Positions 1-6,384 of a stretch of 7,897 bases of DNA are shown piece by piece; position 1 is the first letter of the stretch; each line of letters begins with the position of its first letter. The notes under the pieces were generated by a model. That model was not told the DNA's origin. It saw only the letters and a list, made by a program, of their open reading frames with translations, and ran no database searches. The position numbers were made by a program, and so were the translations under genes. This DNA comes from UBA685 sp002299005 (GTDB lineage: Bacteria; Pseudomonadota; Alphaproteobacteria; Puniceispirillales; Puniceispirillaceae), in assembly GCA_963966775.1 (NCBI GenBank), contig CAXAAH010000065.1, forward strand, positions 1 to 7,897, in the 5' to 3' direction.

Positions 1-1302
1 GCCTCTTCTGCGGTACAGGAATCAGTCCAGCCAGCGCAATGGCATTTAACCTCTCTGCGCAAAGGGCCGTTTGATCCGCAAAACCTTGTAAAGATACGCT
101 GGCTTGCACTGGCAGGGCAGCTTTTTGCCTGTTTTGTGATTCATTTTTTCTTCGGCTTCCCCTTCCCCTTTGAAGCGGCGCTTGGGGTGATTGTTACCTC
201 AGCCTTTGTGAATCTGGCCATCGATCAGCGCAACCGCCATGTTAAGCGTGTGCATCCGTTTGAGATTATGATCGCCCTGTCTTTTGATGTCTTGCAACTA
301 GCGGGGCTGATCTATTTGACAGGCGGGCTTTTGAACCCGTTTTTCATCCTCCTACTTGCCCCGATTGTTGTCTCCGCCGCTATCTTGGAATTGCGCGCGA
401 CTTTGTTCTTGGTCATGCTGGTGGTGATTTGCGCCTCTTTATTATCTGTTTATCACCAGCCCTTGCCATGGCAGGATAGTGATTTTGACGTGCCGCAATT
501 ATTCCTGTTTGGCATTCTGGTTGCCTTGATTATTTCGGCGATTTTCATCGCTTTTTACACATGGTATCTGGCCAATAATTCGCGTGAGCTTGCGGCCTCG
601 CTCAGCCGTGCGCAGTTAAGTCTTGCCAATGAGCGTGAGGCGCTTGCCTTGGGGCGCCTTGCGACCGCCGCCGCGCATAAGCTTGGCAGTCCGCTAAATA
701 CGATCTCGCTTATCAGCCATGATCTGGTTGATGAGCTGGCAGAGGATGATCCGCAATTAGAAGATATTCAATTGCTCAATCGTGAGGTTGAAAGGTGCCG
801 CATCATCCTGCAAGAGCTTGATCAAGACGCCAATCTGCCGTCTGATAAAATCGCCTTTGCCCTGCCCGCAAGTCAGGTTATCCGCTCTTTGACTGAGGTC
901 AAAATGCAGGAAATGACGCATCAGGTTCTCTGGAATATTGAGGGCAAGGAGGGGGTGGATGAGCCGATTATGCATGGCCGCCCTGAGCTAAAATACGCGC
1001 TTGAGACGATTTTGGACAATGCCGACGGCTTTGCAAATGCGCATATCACCTTTGCGCTTTATTGGGATGAGCATAGTCTTGATATTGCCATCTCTGACGA
1101 TGGGCCGGGCTTTAAGCAGACGATCTTAAACCGCTTTGGCCAGCCTTTTAACACCTCGCGCAAAGGGCGTGATGGGCATCGTGGCTTGGGGCTGTATCTG
1201 GCGATGAGCCTGATTGAAAATTCAGGTGGCCAAATGGATATTGAAAACACACCTAAAAGTGGGGGGAGAGTTGTTATTTCAATCCCCCTTGCCTATATCT
1301 AG
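1..1302 (+). CDS. regB: RegB/PrrB/ActS-type redox sensor histidine kinase, 5'-truncated
   Basis: Inner-membrane kinase that senses respiratory redox state and phosphorylates RegA. The frame is open from base 1 with no start codon, so the gene begins upstream; the GTG at 136 lies inside the first membrane segment and is not the start. Numbering from the first codon, about six membrane segments fill residues 35-185, with the quinone-site motif GGLLNPF at 108-114. The H-box follows, with His226. The redox cysteine is Cys266 in ERCR, and the N-box Asn is near 340 (LDNA). DDGPG and GHRGLGLYLA complete the ATP-binding domain. His226 and Cys266 have the same 40-residue spacing as His225 and Cys265 of Rhodobacter capsulatus RegB, so probably few N-terminal residues are missing. 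One oddity is that the H-box reads HKLGSPL where the family has HELGTPL. No senC gene lies between this gene and regA. Identification is firm; normal kinase activity is not assured. Confidence 0.95.
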   Translation, partial: ASSAVQESVQPAQWHLTSLRKGPFDPQNLVKIRWLALAGQLFACFVIHFFFGFPFPFEAALGVIVTSAFVNLAIDQRNRHVKRVHPFEIMIALSFDVLQLAGLIYLTGGLLNPFFILLLAPIVVSAAILELRATLFLVMLVVICASLLSVYHQPLPWQDSDFDVPQLFLFGILVALIISAIFIAFYTWYLANNSRELAASLSRAQLSLANEREALALGRLATAAAHKLGSPLNTISLISHDLVDELAEDDPQLEDIQLLNREVERCRIILQELDQDANLPSDKIAFALPASQVIRSLTEVKMQEMTHQVLWNIEGKEGVDEPIMHGRPELKYALETILDNADGFANAHITFALYWDEHSLDIAISDDGPGFKQTILNRFGQPFNTSRKGRDGHRGLGLYLAMSLIENSGGQMDIENTPKSGGRVVISIPLAYI

Positions 1303-1304
1303 CA

Positions 1305-1364
1305 TAAGGGCCTGTTTTAACAGGCAACTATGACCAAGCAATAGGCCCTTACAAGCTATCTTGT
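1305..1364 (+). promoter_or_regulatory. Inverted-repeat cluster with alternative hairpins between regB and regA
   Basis: Arms 1305-1316 and 1340-1351 pair over 12 bp with a single G·U and a 23-base loop. A smaller hairpin, CCTGT (1311-1315) with ACAGG (1320-1324), reuses part of the left arm, so the two cannot form together. A third stem, ACAAG (1351-1355) with CTTGT (1360-1364), follows. There is no T-tract after any of them, so a standard intrinsic terminator is unlikely. A role in setting the regB:regA ratio, by RNA processing or pausing, or a protein-binding site, is inference. Confidence 0.5.
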
Positions 1365-1392
1365 GAAACTCTCAAAAGAGAATAGGCCGTTT

Positions 1393-1923
1393 ATGAGCGC
1401 GCAAAAATTACTAATCCTTGATGATGATGCGCCGCTTCGCAAGCGTCTGGCGCGTGCTATGGAACAGCGCGGGTTCGATGTGCAAATGGCAGGCTCAATC
1501 GCAGAAGGCACATCGCTAGCGATAAGCTTTGCGCCTGAATTTGCCATTCTAGATCTCAAATTAGAAGATGGTAGCGGTCTTGATGTGGTCAAGGCTTTGC
1601 AAGGGGTCAACCCTGATTGCCGGATTGTTATATTGACCGGCTTTGGCAATATCGCCACCGCTGTGGCGGCGGTCAAAGCAGGCGCGCTTGATTATTTGCC
1701 AAAACCAGCCAACCCTGATCAGATTGTCGCCGCGCTGTTGCAACGCGGGGATGAGATGCCACCACCGCCAGATGATCCGATGAGCGCGGATAGGGTGCGC
1801 TGGGAGCATATTCAGCGCGTCTTTGAGCAATGTGATCGCAATGTATCAGAGACCGCAAGACGCCTGAAAATGCATCGCCGCACCTTGCAACGTATTTTGG
1901 CAAAGCACGCGCCTCATAATTAG
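1393..1923 (+). CDS. regA: RegA/PrrA/ActR-type response regulator
   Basis: Cytoplasmic DNA-binding regulator, partner of RegB, controlling respiration, carbon and energy genes in alphaproteobacteria. The 176-residue protein is close to the usual size of about 180. The receiver domain (about 4-115) has the acidic pocket DDD at 10-12, phospho-acceptor Asp54 in LDLKLEDGSGLD, Thr82 in ILTGFG and Lys104 in LPKP. A proline-rich linker (PPPP) joins it to a Fis-type helix-turn-helix at about 135-176, with the signature blocks DRVRWEHIQR, NVSETARRL and HRRTLQRILAK. ATG 1393 is chosen because the receiver fold starts directly after it and purine-rich sequence (AAAAGAG, AGG) precedes it. The in-frame GTG at 1363 has no ribosome site and lies in a hairpin. 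It is 90 bases behind regB on the same strand, so co-transcription is plausible. Identification is very secure. Confidence 0.97.
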   Translation: MSAQKLLILDDDAPLRKRLARAMEQRGFDVQMAGSIAEGTSLAISFAPEFAILDLKLEDGSGLDVVKALQGVNPDCRIVILTGFGNIATAVAAVKAGALDYLPKPANPDQIVAALLQRGDEMPPPPDDPMSADRVRWEHIQRVFEQCDRNVSETARRLKMHRRTLQRILAKHAPHN

Positions 1924-2062
1924 GCGCCTATATCCAAAACGGCTCTTGCTAAATCCCTTTTTGCAAAGACAGTCTTCGCACTAGATTTGCCCTCTAAAAT
2001 AGCTTATTGCTTGTTTTCCTGTGGGGGTGCGTTTTTTTTGCAAAAGGGACTTTTATTCAACC

Positions 2063-3253
2063 ATGACAGATACAGCGGATAAAGGGCTATTAACACAGCT
2101 TGTGCGTGGGGGCCTTGAGCGTTCCCAGTTTAATGAGACATCAGAGGCGCTCTATTTAACCTCCGGCTATGTGTATGAGACAGCCGAAGAGGCAGAGGCC
2201 GCGTTTGAGGGCGGCATATCGCGCTATGTATATACGCGCTATGGCAACCCAACCGTCACCGCCTTGCAAGAGCGTATGGCCTTGCTTGAGGGGGCTGAAA
2301 AGTGCCTTGCAACTGGCACAGGCATGGCGGCTATTTTTGCCGCCCTTGCCTGTCAGGTGGGGCAGGGCGATCGTATTGTGGCAAGCCGCGCGTTATTTGG
2401 CGCATGCCATGCTATCTTGACCAAGATTTTGCCGCGCTGGGGCGTTCAGGTAGAGCTGATTGATGGGCGCGACCTCGATGCGTGGGAAGCGGCGCTGGCA
2501 CAGCCTTGCAAGATTGTGTTCCTTGAAAGCCCGTCTAATCCGACCTTGCAATTGGTGGATATAAGAGCGGTCGCTGATTTGGCGCATAAGGCAGGCGCAA
2601 GGCTGGTGATTGATAATGTCTTTGCCTCGCCGATACATCAAAAGCCATTGGCATTTGGCGCAGATATTATTTGTTATTCTGCGACAAAACATATTGATGG
2701 TCAGGGCCGCGTGATGGGCGGTCTTGTGCTAGGTGATGCCAGCTTTATTGATGATGAATTACTGCCCTTTTATCGCCAAACAGGTGCCACCATTAGCCCG
2801 TTTAATGCCTGGGTGTTGCTAAAGGCGCTTGAGACTTTGCCTTTGCGTATTGAGGCGCAGTCCAAAAGCGCGGCGGCGATTGCCACTATGCTAGCAGGTC
2901 ATGATAAAATTGCCTCTGTCTCGTATCCCGGGCATGAAAGCCATCCGCAACATGAGTTGGCAAAGCGGCAAATGACAGGGTTTGGCGCGATTCTCGCCTT
3001 TGATGTGAAAGGCGGCAAGAAAGCGGCGTTTGATTTGCTGAACAAGTTACAGCTGATTGATATATCGAATAATTTGGGCGATTCAAAAACGCTTGCCTGT
3101 CACCCTGCTAGCACGACGCATATGAATATTGGCGCAGATGAGCGTGCCTTGCTTGAGATAAGTGAGGGGCATATTCGCTTGTCTGTGGGGCTTGAAGATT
3201 GTGATGATTTGCTGGCAGATTTATCACAAGCCCTAAATAATATGGGCGCTTAA
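2063..3253 (+). CDS. metZ: O-succinylhomoserine sulfhydrylase (MetZ), PLP-dependent
   Basis: Cytoplasmic enzyme of methionine synthesis by direct sulfhydrylation: O-succinylhomoserine plus sulfide gives homocysteine plus succinate. The 396-residue length is typical of the Cys/Met-metabolism fold-type I family. Visible motifs are YTRYGNPT (57-64), the cofactor loop TGTGMAAI, FLESPSNPTL, the pyridine-binding Asp184 in DNVFASP, and the Schiff-base Lys209 in YSATKHIDGQGR, a form characteristic of MetZ rather than cystathionine lyases. The ATG at 2063 is preferred, with AAGGGA-like sequence at 2044-2049 at long spacing. The in-frame GTG at 2021 would add 14 non-conserved residues and lacks a ribosome site. 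The end has tandem stops (TAA TGA) inside a hairpin. I found no SAM riboswitch upstream. A related O-acetylhomoserine or cystathionine enzyme is the only realistic alternative. Confidence 0.93.
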   Translation: MTDTADKGLLTQLVRGGLERSQFNETSEALYLTSGYVYETAEEAEAAFEGGISRYVYTRYGNPTVTALQERMALLEGAEKCLATGTGMAAIFAALACQVGQGDRIVASRALFGACHAILTKILPRWGVQVELIDGRDLDAWEAALAQPCKIVFLESPSNPTLQLVDIRAVADLAHKAGARLVIDNVFASPIHQKPLAFGADIICYSATKHIDGQGRVMGGLVLGDASFIDDELLPFYRQTGATISPFNAWVLLKALETLPLRIEAQSKSAAAIATMLAGHDKIASVSYPGHESHPQHELAKRQMTGFGAILAFDVKGGKKAAFDLLNKLQLIDISNNLGDSKTLACHPASTTHMNIGADERALLEISEGHIRLSVGLEDCDDLLADLSQALNNMGA

Positions 3254-3265
3254 TGACAAGCGCCC
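3244..3265 (+). terminator. Perfect 8-bp hairpin on the metZ stop codon
   Basis: GGGCGCTT (3244-3251) pairs perfectly with AAGCGCCC (3258-3265) around a 6-base loop, and the metZ TAA (3251-3253) begins in the last base of the left arm. The stem is GC-rich, but only TT follows before GATGAG, so it is at best a weak or partial terminator. It ends 17 bases before the start codon of the next gene. It may reduce readthrough into the permease genes or protect the metZ 3' end; both are inference. Confidence 0.5.
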
Positions 3266-3282
3266 TTGATGAGACCTGTTAG

Positions 3283-4176
3283 ATGTTAGACATCGCACAT
3301 CTGCTTGCCTTGGGCGCGGCTTTGAGCTGGACGATTGCGGGGCTGATGGGGCATGCGCCTGCGCTTGCTTATGGCTCATTGCATTTCAATCGCATCAGAA
3401 TGATCGTCGCAAGCATATGGCTGGTGCCGATGGTCTTGATATCAGGTGCCGATTTCACGATTGATAGCGCGCATATTCTGCCGATTATTGCCTCTAGCTT
3501 TATTGGCGTGGTGCTTGGTGATTATTTCTTATTTACCGCTATGGCACGCTTAGGGCCGCGTCTTACAGGGGTGCTTTTTGCTGCGAATGCGCCGATTGCG
3601 GCGGTGCTTGGCTGGCTTATCCTGTCAGAGACGATTGGCGTGAATGTTGTCTTTGCGGTGATTTTGGGCTTTTTGGGCATCGTGCTGGCTATCTTATTTG
3701 GCAAGCGACGTTCAACCGCGCATATTTGGGAGCAGATAAAGCATCCTTTATGGATTGGCGTTGGCGCAGGCCTGCTTGCGGCGCTTGGTCAGGCGGCGGG
3801 CGTGTTGATTTTGCGCCCTGTTATGGCAGAGGGGGCAAGCCCGTGGGTTGCCTCATTGGTGCGCGTTTTATTTGCCGCGCTTTGCCTGTGGCTGACCTAT
3901 CCGTTTGATAAATCAGCGCGCGCATTGCCGTTCTGGCCAACGGGGCGAATTGGTCTGTCTATCATCGCCAATGGCTTTTTCGGCCTCAGCTTTGGTGTCG
4001 CGCTCATGCTCAAAGCCCTAGAGACAGGCCCTGTGGCAGAGGTAAGCTTGCTTGCCTCTGTGAGCCCTGTGATGGTGTTGCCTTTTATTTGGTGGCAGAC
4101 CAAGATGATCCCACCTATTGGTGCATGGCTTGGCGCGGGGCTTGTGGTTGTCAGCTCTTATTTATTAATCCCCTAA
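3283..4176 (+). CDS. DMT superfamily permease, two EamA repeats (first of three)
   Basis: Predicted inner-membrane transporter of 297 residues, the usual size for ten-helix drug/metabolite transporters. Ten hydrophobic segments form two EamA repeats, about 5-140 and 155-296, joined by a charged linker (GKRRSTAHIWEQ). Segment 3-4 carries GDYFLFTAMARLGPRLTG, and segments 4-5 end with ILSETIG, the usual acidic position of the family. Segment 9 carries LETGPVAEVSLLASVSP, the matching position of the second repeat. The substrate cannot be read from sequence; members export amino acids, nucleosides or other metabolites, and some import. The start codon lies 29 bases after the metZ stop, beyond a hairpin, with only a weak GAGA ribosome site. 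The position next to metZ hints at a sulfur amino acid or homoserine-related substrate, but this is speculative. Confidence 0.88.
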   Translation: MLDIAHLLALGAALSWTIAGLMGHAPALAYGSLHFNRIRMIVASIWLVPMVLISGADFTIDSAHILPIIASSFIGVVLGDYFLFTAMARLGPRLTGVLFAANAPIAAVLGWLILSETIGVNVVFAVILGFLGIVLAILFGKRRSTAHIWEQIKHPLWIGVGAGLLAALGQAAGVLILRPVMAEGASPWVASLVRVLFAALCLWLTYPFDKSARALPFWPTGRIGLSIIANGFFGLSFGVALMLKALETGPVAEVSLLASVSPVMVLPFIWWQTKMIPPIGAWLGAGLVVVSSYLLIP

Positions 4177-4204
4177 CGCCGCTAAGAAGGGTTTTTGCGT
4201 ACCT

Positions 4205-5146
4205 ATGGAAGCTAAAAACACCCTGTCTCATCAGGCAGTTAACATCGCTCTATTATTGCTGATAGCCTTTATTTGGGCCTCAGCCTTTGGCGCTATGAAA
4301 GTGGCGGTGCCAGAGACAGGCCCGATTACTTTGGCCGCTATGCGCTCATCAATTGCGGCGGTTATTTTGCTGTGCCTATTGCGCTTGAGGGGCCCGATTG
4401 AGTGGCATATCGGCGTCAAATATTTTCCGCAATTCTTGGTCATAGGTGGTCTTGGCTCTGCTTTGCCTTTCATGATGTTGCCGTGGGCTGAGTTACATAT
4501 TGAATCCTCTCTTGCGGGCTTGTTGATGTCTGTTGGCCCGCTTGCGACCTTGGCAGGGGCATGGCTGTTTAGGCTGGAGGATAATATTCCCAAAAGCCGC
4601 ATCTTTGGCATTATTATCGGCCTGTGCGGTGCGTTGCTGATTTTCGCAGATGGCTTTGGTATGATGGGTACCTCTTCGATTGACACATCTGGGATGGGCC
4701 ATATCTATTTGGTGGCACAGATAGTCGCGGTGCTTGCGTCCTTATGTTATGTGTGCGGCAATTTAATGGTGCGCCGGATATCTTTTATCCCGCCCCTTAC
4801 CATATCAACATTGGCCATCACGCTATCAGCGTTATTGCTCTGGCCCTTTGCGCTCATCATAGAGGCGCCGGCGCCAAGTGAATGGTCGGGCCCGGCATGG
4901 CAGATGGTCTTATGGCTCGGCATTATGCCCACAGCCTTTGCGTTTTCGGTGCGCTATTACCTGATTGCGCGTGCAGGTGCCAGCTTTACCTCTTATGTCG
5001 GCTATCTTATTCCGGGGATCGCGGTCTTAATTGGCGCTATAGCCCTTGGTGAGGCTGTCACAAGTGATAAATTGGCCGCCCTTGGTCTTATCCTTATCGG
5101 TCTTATCTTGGCGCAAAAACCAGCCTCTTCTGCAAAGAAACCTTAA
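4205..5146 (+). CDS. DMT superfamily permease, two EamA repeats (second of three)
   Basis: Predicted ten-helix inner-membrane transporter of 313 residues. A short polar N-terminus (MEAKNTLSHQ) precedes the first helix, which carries the family motif FIWASAFGAMKVAV. Repeat 1 (about 12-147) includes AAMRSSIAA and the segment SSLAGLLMSVGPLATLAGAW; repeat 2 (about 165-305) ends in a lysine-rich tail (AQKPASSAKKP). It begins 28 bases after the preceding permease, with AGAAGG at 4185-4190 as a rather distant ribosome site, so the two are probably co-transcribed. It differs clearly from its neighbour in motif content, which argues against recent tandem duplication and against an obligate duplicated pair, though heteromeric small DMT-like pairing cannot be excluded. 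Substrate unknown. Confidence 0.88.
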   Translation: MEAKNTLSHQAVNIALLLLIAFIWASAFGAMKVAVPETGPITLAAMRSSIAAVILLCLLRLRGPIEWHIGVKYFPQFLVIGGLGSALPFMMLPWAELHIESSLAGLLMSVGPLATLAGAWLFRLEDNIPKSRIFGIIIGLCGALLIFADGFGMMGTSSIDTSGMGHIYLVAQIVAVLASLCYVCGNLMVRRISFIPPLTISTLAITLSALLLWPFALIIEAPAPSEWSGPAWQMVLWLGIMPTAFAFSVRYYLIARAGASFTSYVGYLIPGIAVLIGAIALGEAVTSDKLAALGLILIGLILAQKPASSAKKP

Positions 5147-5193
5147 TCAATCGGATGAATAAACAATTCTGCACTAGTCAAAGCCGATTTTAA
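5143..5193 (+). terminator. Weak bulged hairpin after the second permease
   Basis: TTAA plus AATCGG (5143-5154, with two bulged bases) can pair with CCGATT plus TTAA (5184-5193) over ten base pairs. It overlaps the permease stop codon and its right arm contains a short T-run. The loop is long (29 bases) and the stem AT-rich, so terminator function is doubtful. Confidence 0.2.
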
Positions 5194-5246
5194 TGCTCTA
5201 TGATTCATCGCATGAAGGTAAATGAAGCTGTGGTGAGTGAGTGACG

Positions 5247-5582
5247 ATGTCATCAATGATAAAAGTAACAGGCATTATGGTTGTTTGTGTGGGTATGTTG
5301 GCGGCCTGTAACACGCAAGGCCCCGCGCCAGAGGTAACGAAGCCAAATATCACTGAGCCAGAGGTTGAAGCGGTTGAAGCGGTTGTTGAAACAGCTGAGC
5401 CAAGCCTGTTCTTTAGCTGGGCTTTGGGCCAATCGACCCTCATCGCACCGCCTGTTGAAATTCAAAATGAAGCGATAAAGAATTGCCGCACGCTTGGGTT
5501 TGATACCAGCTATATGATTAATATTGGCATTGATGGCGATGATGCGGTGGCTGAATTTGGGTGTCGCGGCGCCGATCAATAG
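5247..5582 (+). CDS. Small putative lipoprotein of unknown function
   Basis: I do not recognise the family. The 111-residue product opens with a lipoprotein signal: Lys6, a hydrophobic stretch (GIMVVCVGM) and the lipobox LAAC with Cys21. Cleavage there would leave a 91-residue lipid-anchored protein with Asn at position +2. The mature part starts with a Pro/Glu/Val-rich spacer (about 25-52) containing a small repeat (EVEAVEA, from two 9-base copies at 5364-5381). A compact C-terminal block (about 55-111) follows, with two cysteines, Cys80 in NCRTLGF and Cys106 in FGCRG, that could form a disulfide in the periplasm. The start is uncertain: GTG 5241, ATG 5247 and ATG 5256 are in frame after a TGA at 5238-5240, and none has a good ribosome site. 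The signal peptide and sensible codon use support a real gene. Confidence 0.7.
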   Translation: MSSMIKVTGIMVVCVGMLAACNTQGPAPEVTKPNITEPEVEAVEAVVETAEPSLFFSWALGQSTLIAPPVEIQNEAIKNCRTLGFDTSYMINIGIDGDDAVAEFGCRGADQ

Positions 5583-5612
5583 AGCCAATCAATAGAGCTG
5601 GCCAATAGGCCG
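5574..5612 (+). repeat. Three degenerate 13-base tandem units
   Basis: Units 5574-5586, 5587-5599 and 5600-5612 share the core CAATAG at the same phase. The first two are identical over 11 bases (ATCAATAGAGC), and the third is more diverged (GGCCAATAGGCCG). The array starts in the last codons of the lipoprotein gene, supplies its TAG stop, and ends 17 bases before the dehalogenase start. It may be a slippage product; a binding role is unproven. Confidence 0.5.
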
Positions 5613-5629
5613 ATTAACAAGAGGATGCT

Positions 5630-6325
5630 ATGACCATTAAAGCGAGCTTGTTTGATGCCTATGGCACATTGCTTGATGTTAATTCGGCCACGGCACGCCT
5701 TGTTGCGTCTAATAAGTTTCCAAAACTAGCTGATAAAAGTGAGGCACTTAGCCAGATTTGGCGGGTAAGACAGCTTCATTATTCATGGTTACGCTCGCTG
5801 ATGGGCGCTTATGTGCCTTTTTGGCAATGCACTTGTGATGCGCTTGATTTTGCTTTGGCAGAAACAGGCCTTGCGGGGGATGATGATTTGCGCACGGCCT
5901 TGCTGTCCTTATATCGCCAGCTTGCGGCCTATGATGATGCGATAACGATCCTAGACCATATGGGCGCCGCTGGTGTGCCGCGCGCACTCTTATCGAACGG
6001 CAATCAGGAAATGCTCTCAGAGGCGGTTGCGGCTGCGGGGCTTGATAGCGCGCTTGAGGCTGTTTTATCAGTTGAAGATGTGGGTATTTTTAAACCATCA
6101 CCAGCGGTTTATCAGCTTGGCTGTGCGCGGTTTGATGTTGCGCCAGAAGAGGTGTTGTTTTTCTCGTCAAACGGCTGGGATATCGCGGGCGCCAGAGCCT
6201 TTGGCTATCAGACTATCTGGGTCAATCGGCAAAATCAGACAACCGAACGCCTCGGGGATGGCCCGCACCATATCGTCCAAAATCTAGATGAGGCATGGGA
6301 TTTAGCCAGCACATTGCTTGCCTAG
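5630..6325 (+). CDS. (S)-2-haloacid dehalogenase (type II, HAD superfamily)
   Basis: Cytoplasmic hydrolase predicted to convert L-2-haloacids such as 2-chloropropionate to D-2-hydroxyacids and halide (EC 3.8.1.2 family). The 231-residue length fits. The nine catalytic residues known from Pseudomonas L-DEX YL all have counterparts: nucleophile Asp9 and Thr13 in FDAYGTLLD, Arg45 in WRVRQL, Ser122 in LLSNGN, Lys155 and Tyr161 in IFKPSPAVY, and Ser179, Asn181 and Asp184 in SSNGWD. The block YSWLRSLMGAY (51-61) is typical of this subfamily and absent from general HAD phosphatases. AAGAGG at 5619-5624 sits five bases before the ATG, the best ribosome site among the early genes here. Natural substrate is unknown. 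A role in detoxifying halogenated metabolites is family knowledge, and its presence in a marine organism would be inference. Confidence 0.92.
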   Translation: MTIKASLFDAYGTLLDVNSATARLVASNKFPKLADKSEALSQIWRVRQLHYSWLRSLMGAYVPFWQCTCDALDFALAETGLAGDDDLRTALLSLYRQLAAYDDAITILDHMGAAGVPRALLSNGNQEMLSEAVAAAGLDSALEAVLSVEDVGIFKPSPAVYQLGCARFDVAPEEVLFFSSNGWDIAGARAFGYQTIWVNRQNQTTERLGDGPHHIVQNLDEAWDLASTLLA

Positions 6326-6384
6326 CTAGGTTTGGCCCATTGGCGCACATGATCCGATAAGGCAAAGCGCCTCGTAGTAAGATT

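Noticed and set aside
136..138. GTG at 136 as the start of the sensor kinase
   Set aside because: The frame is open to base 1 and the upstream codons encode the typical RegB lead-in (RWLALAGQ); position 136 is inside the first membrane segment.
1363..1392. GTG start extending RegA by ten residues
   Set aside because: It has no ribosome site, sits in a hairpin, and adds residues before the receiver fold that show no family resemblance.
2031..2045. T8 tract as an intrinsic terminator before metZ
   Set aside because: No stable GC-rich hairpin directly precedes the T-run; the short TTTTGCAAAA palindrome alone is insufficient.
1924..2062. SAM-II-like riboswitch or clear promoter upstream of metZ
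   Set aside because: A GCTAAA string and a TAAAAT box (1995-2000) are present, but the paired stems of a SAM-II/SAM-V pseudoknot and a well-spaced -35 box are not visible.
2169..2420. Alternative + strand frame inside metZ
   Set aside because: It lies wholly within a strongly conserved enzyme gene and encodes no recognisable motif.
4231..4686. Minus-strand 151-codon frame opposite the second permease
   Set aside because: Its composition (Ile, Lys, Pro, Ala rich, no domain) is that of an antisense shadow of a membrane-protein gene, and the + strand frame is a clear EamA permease.
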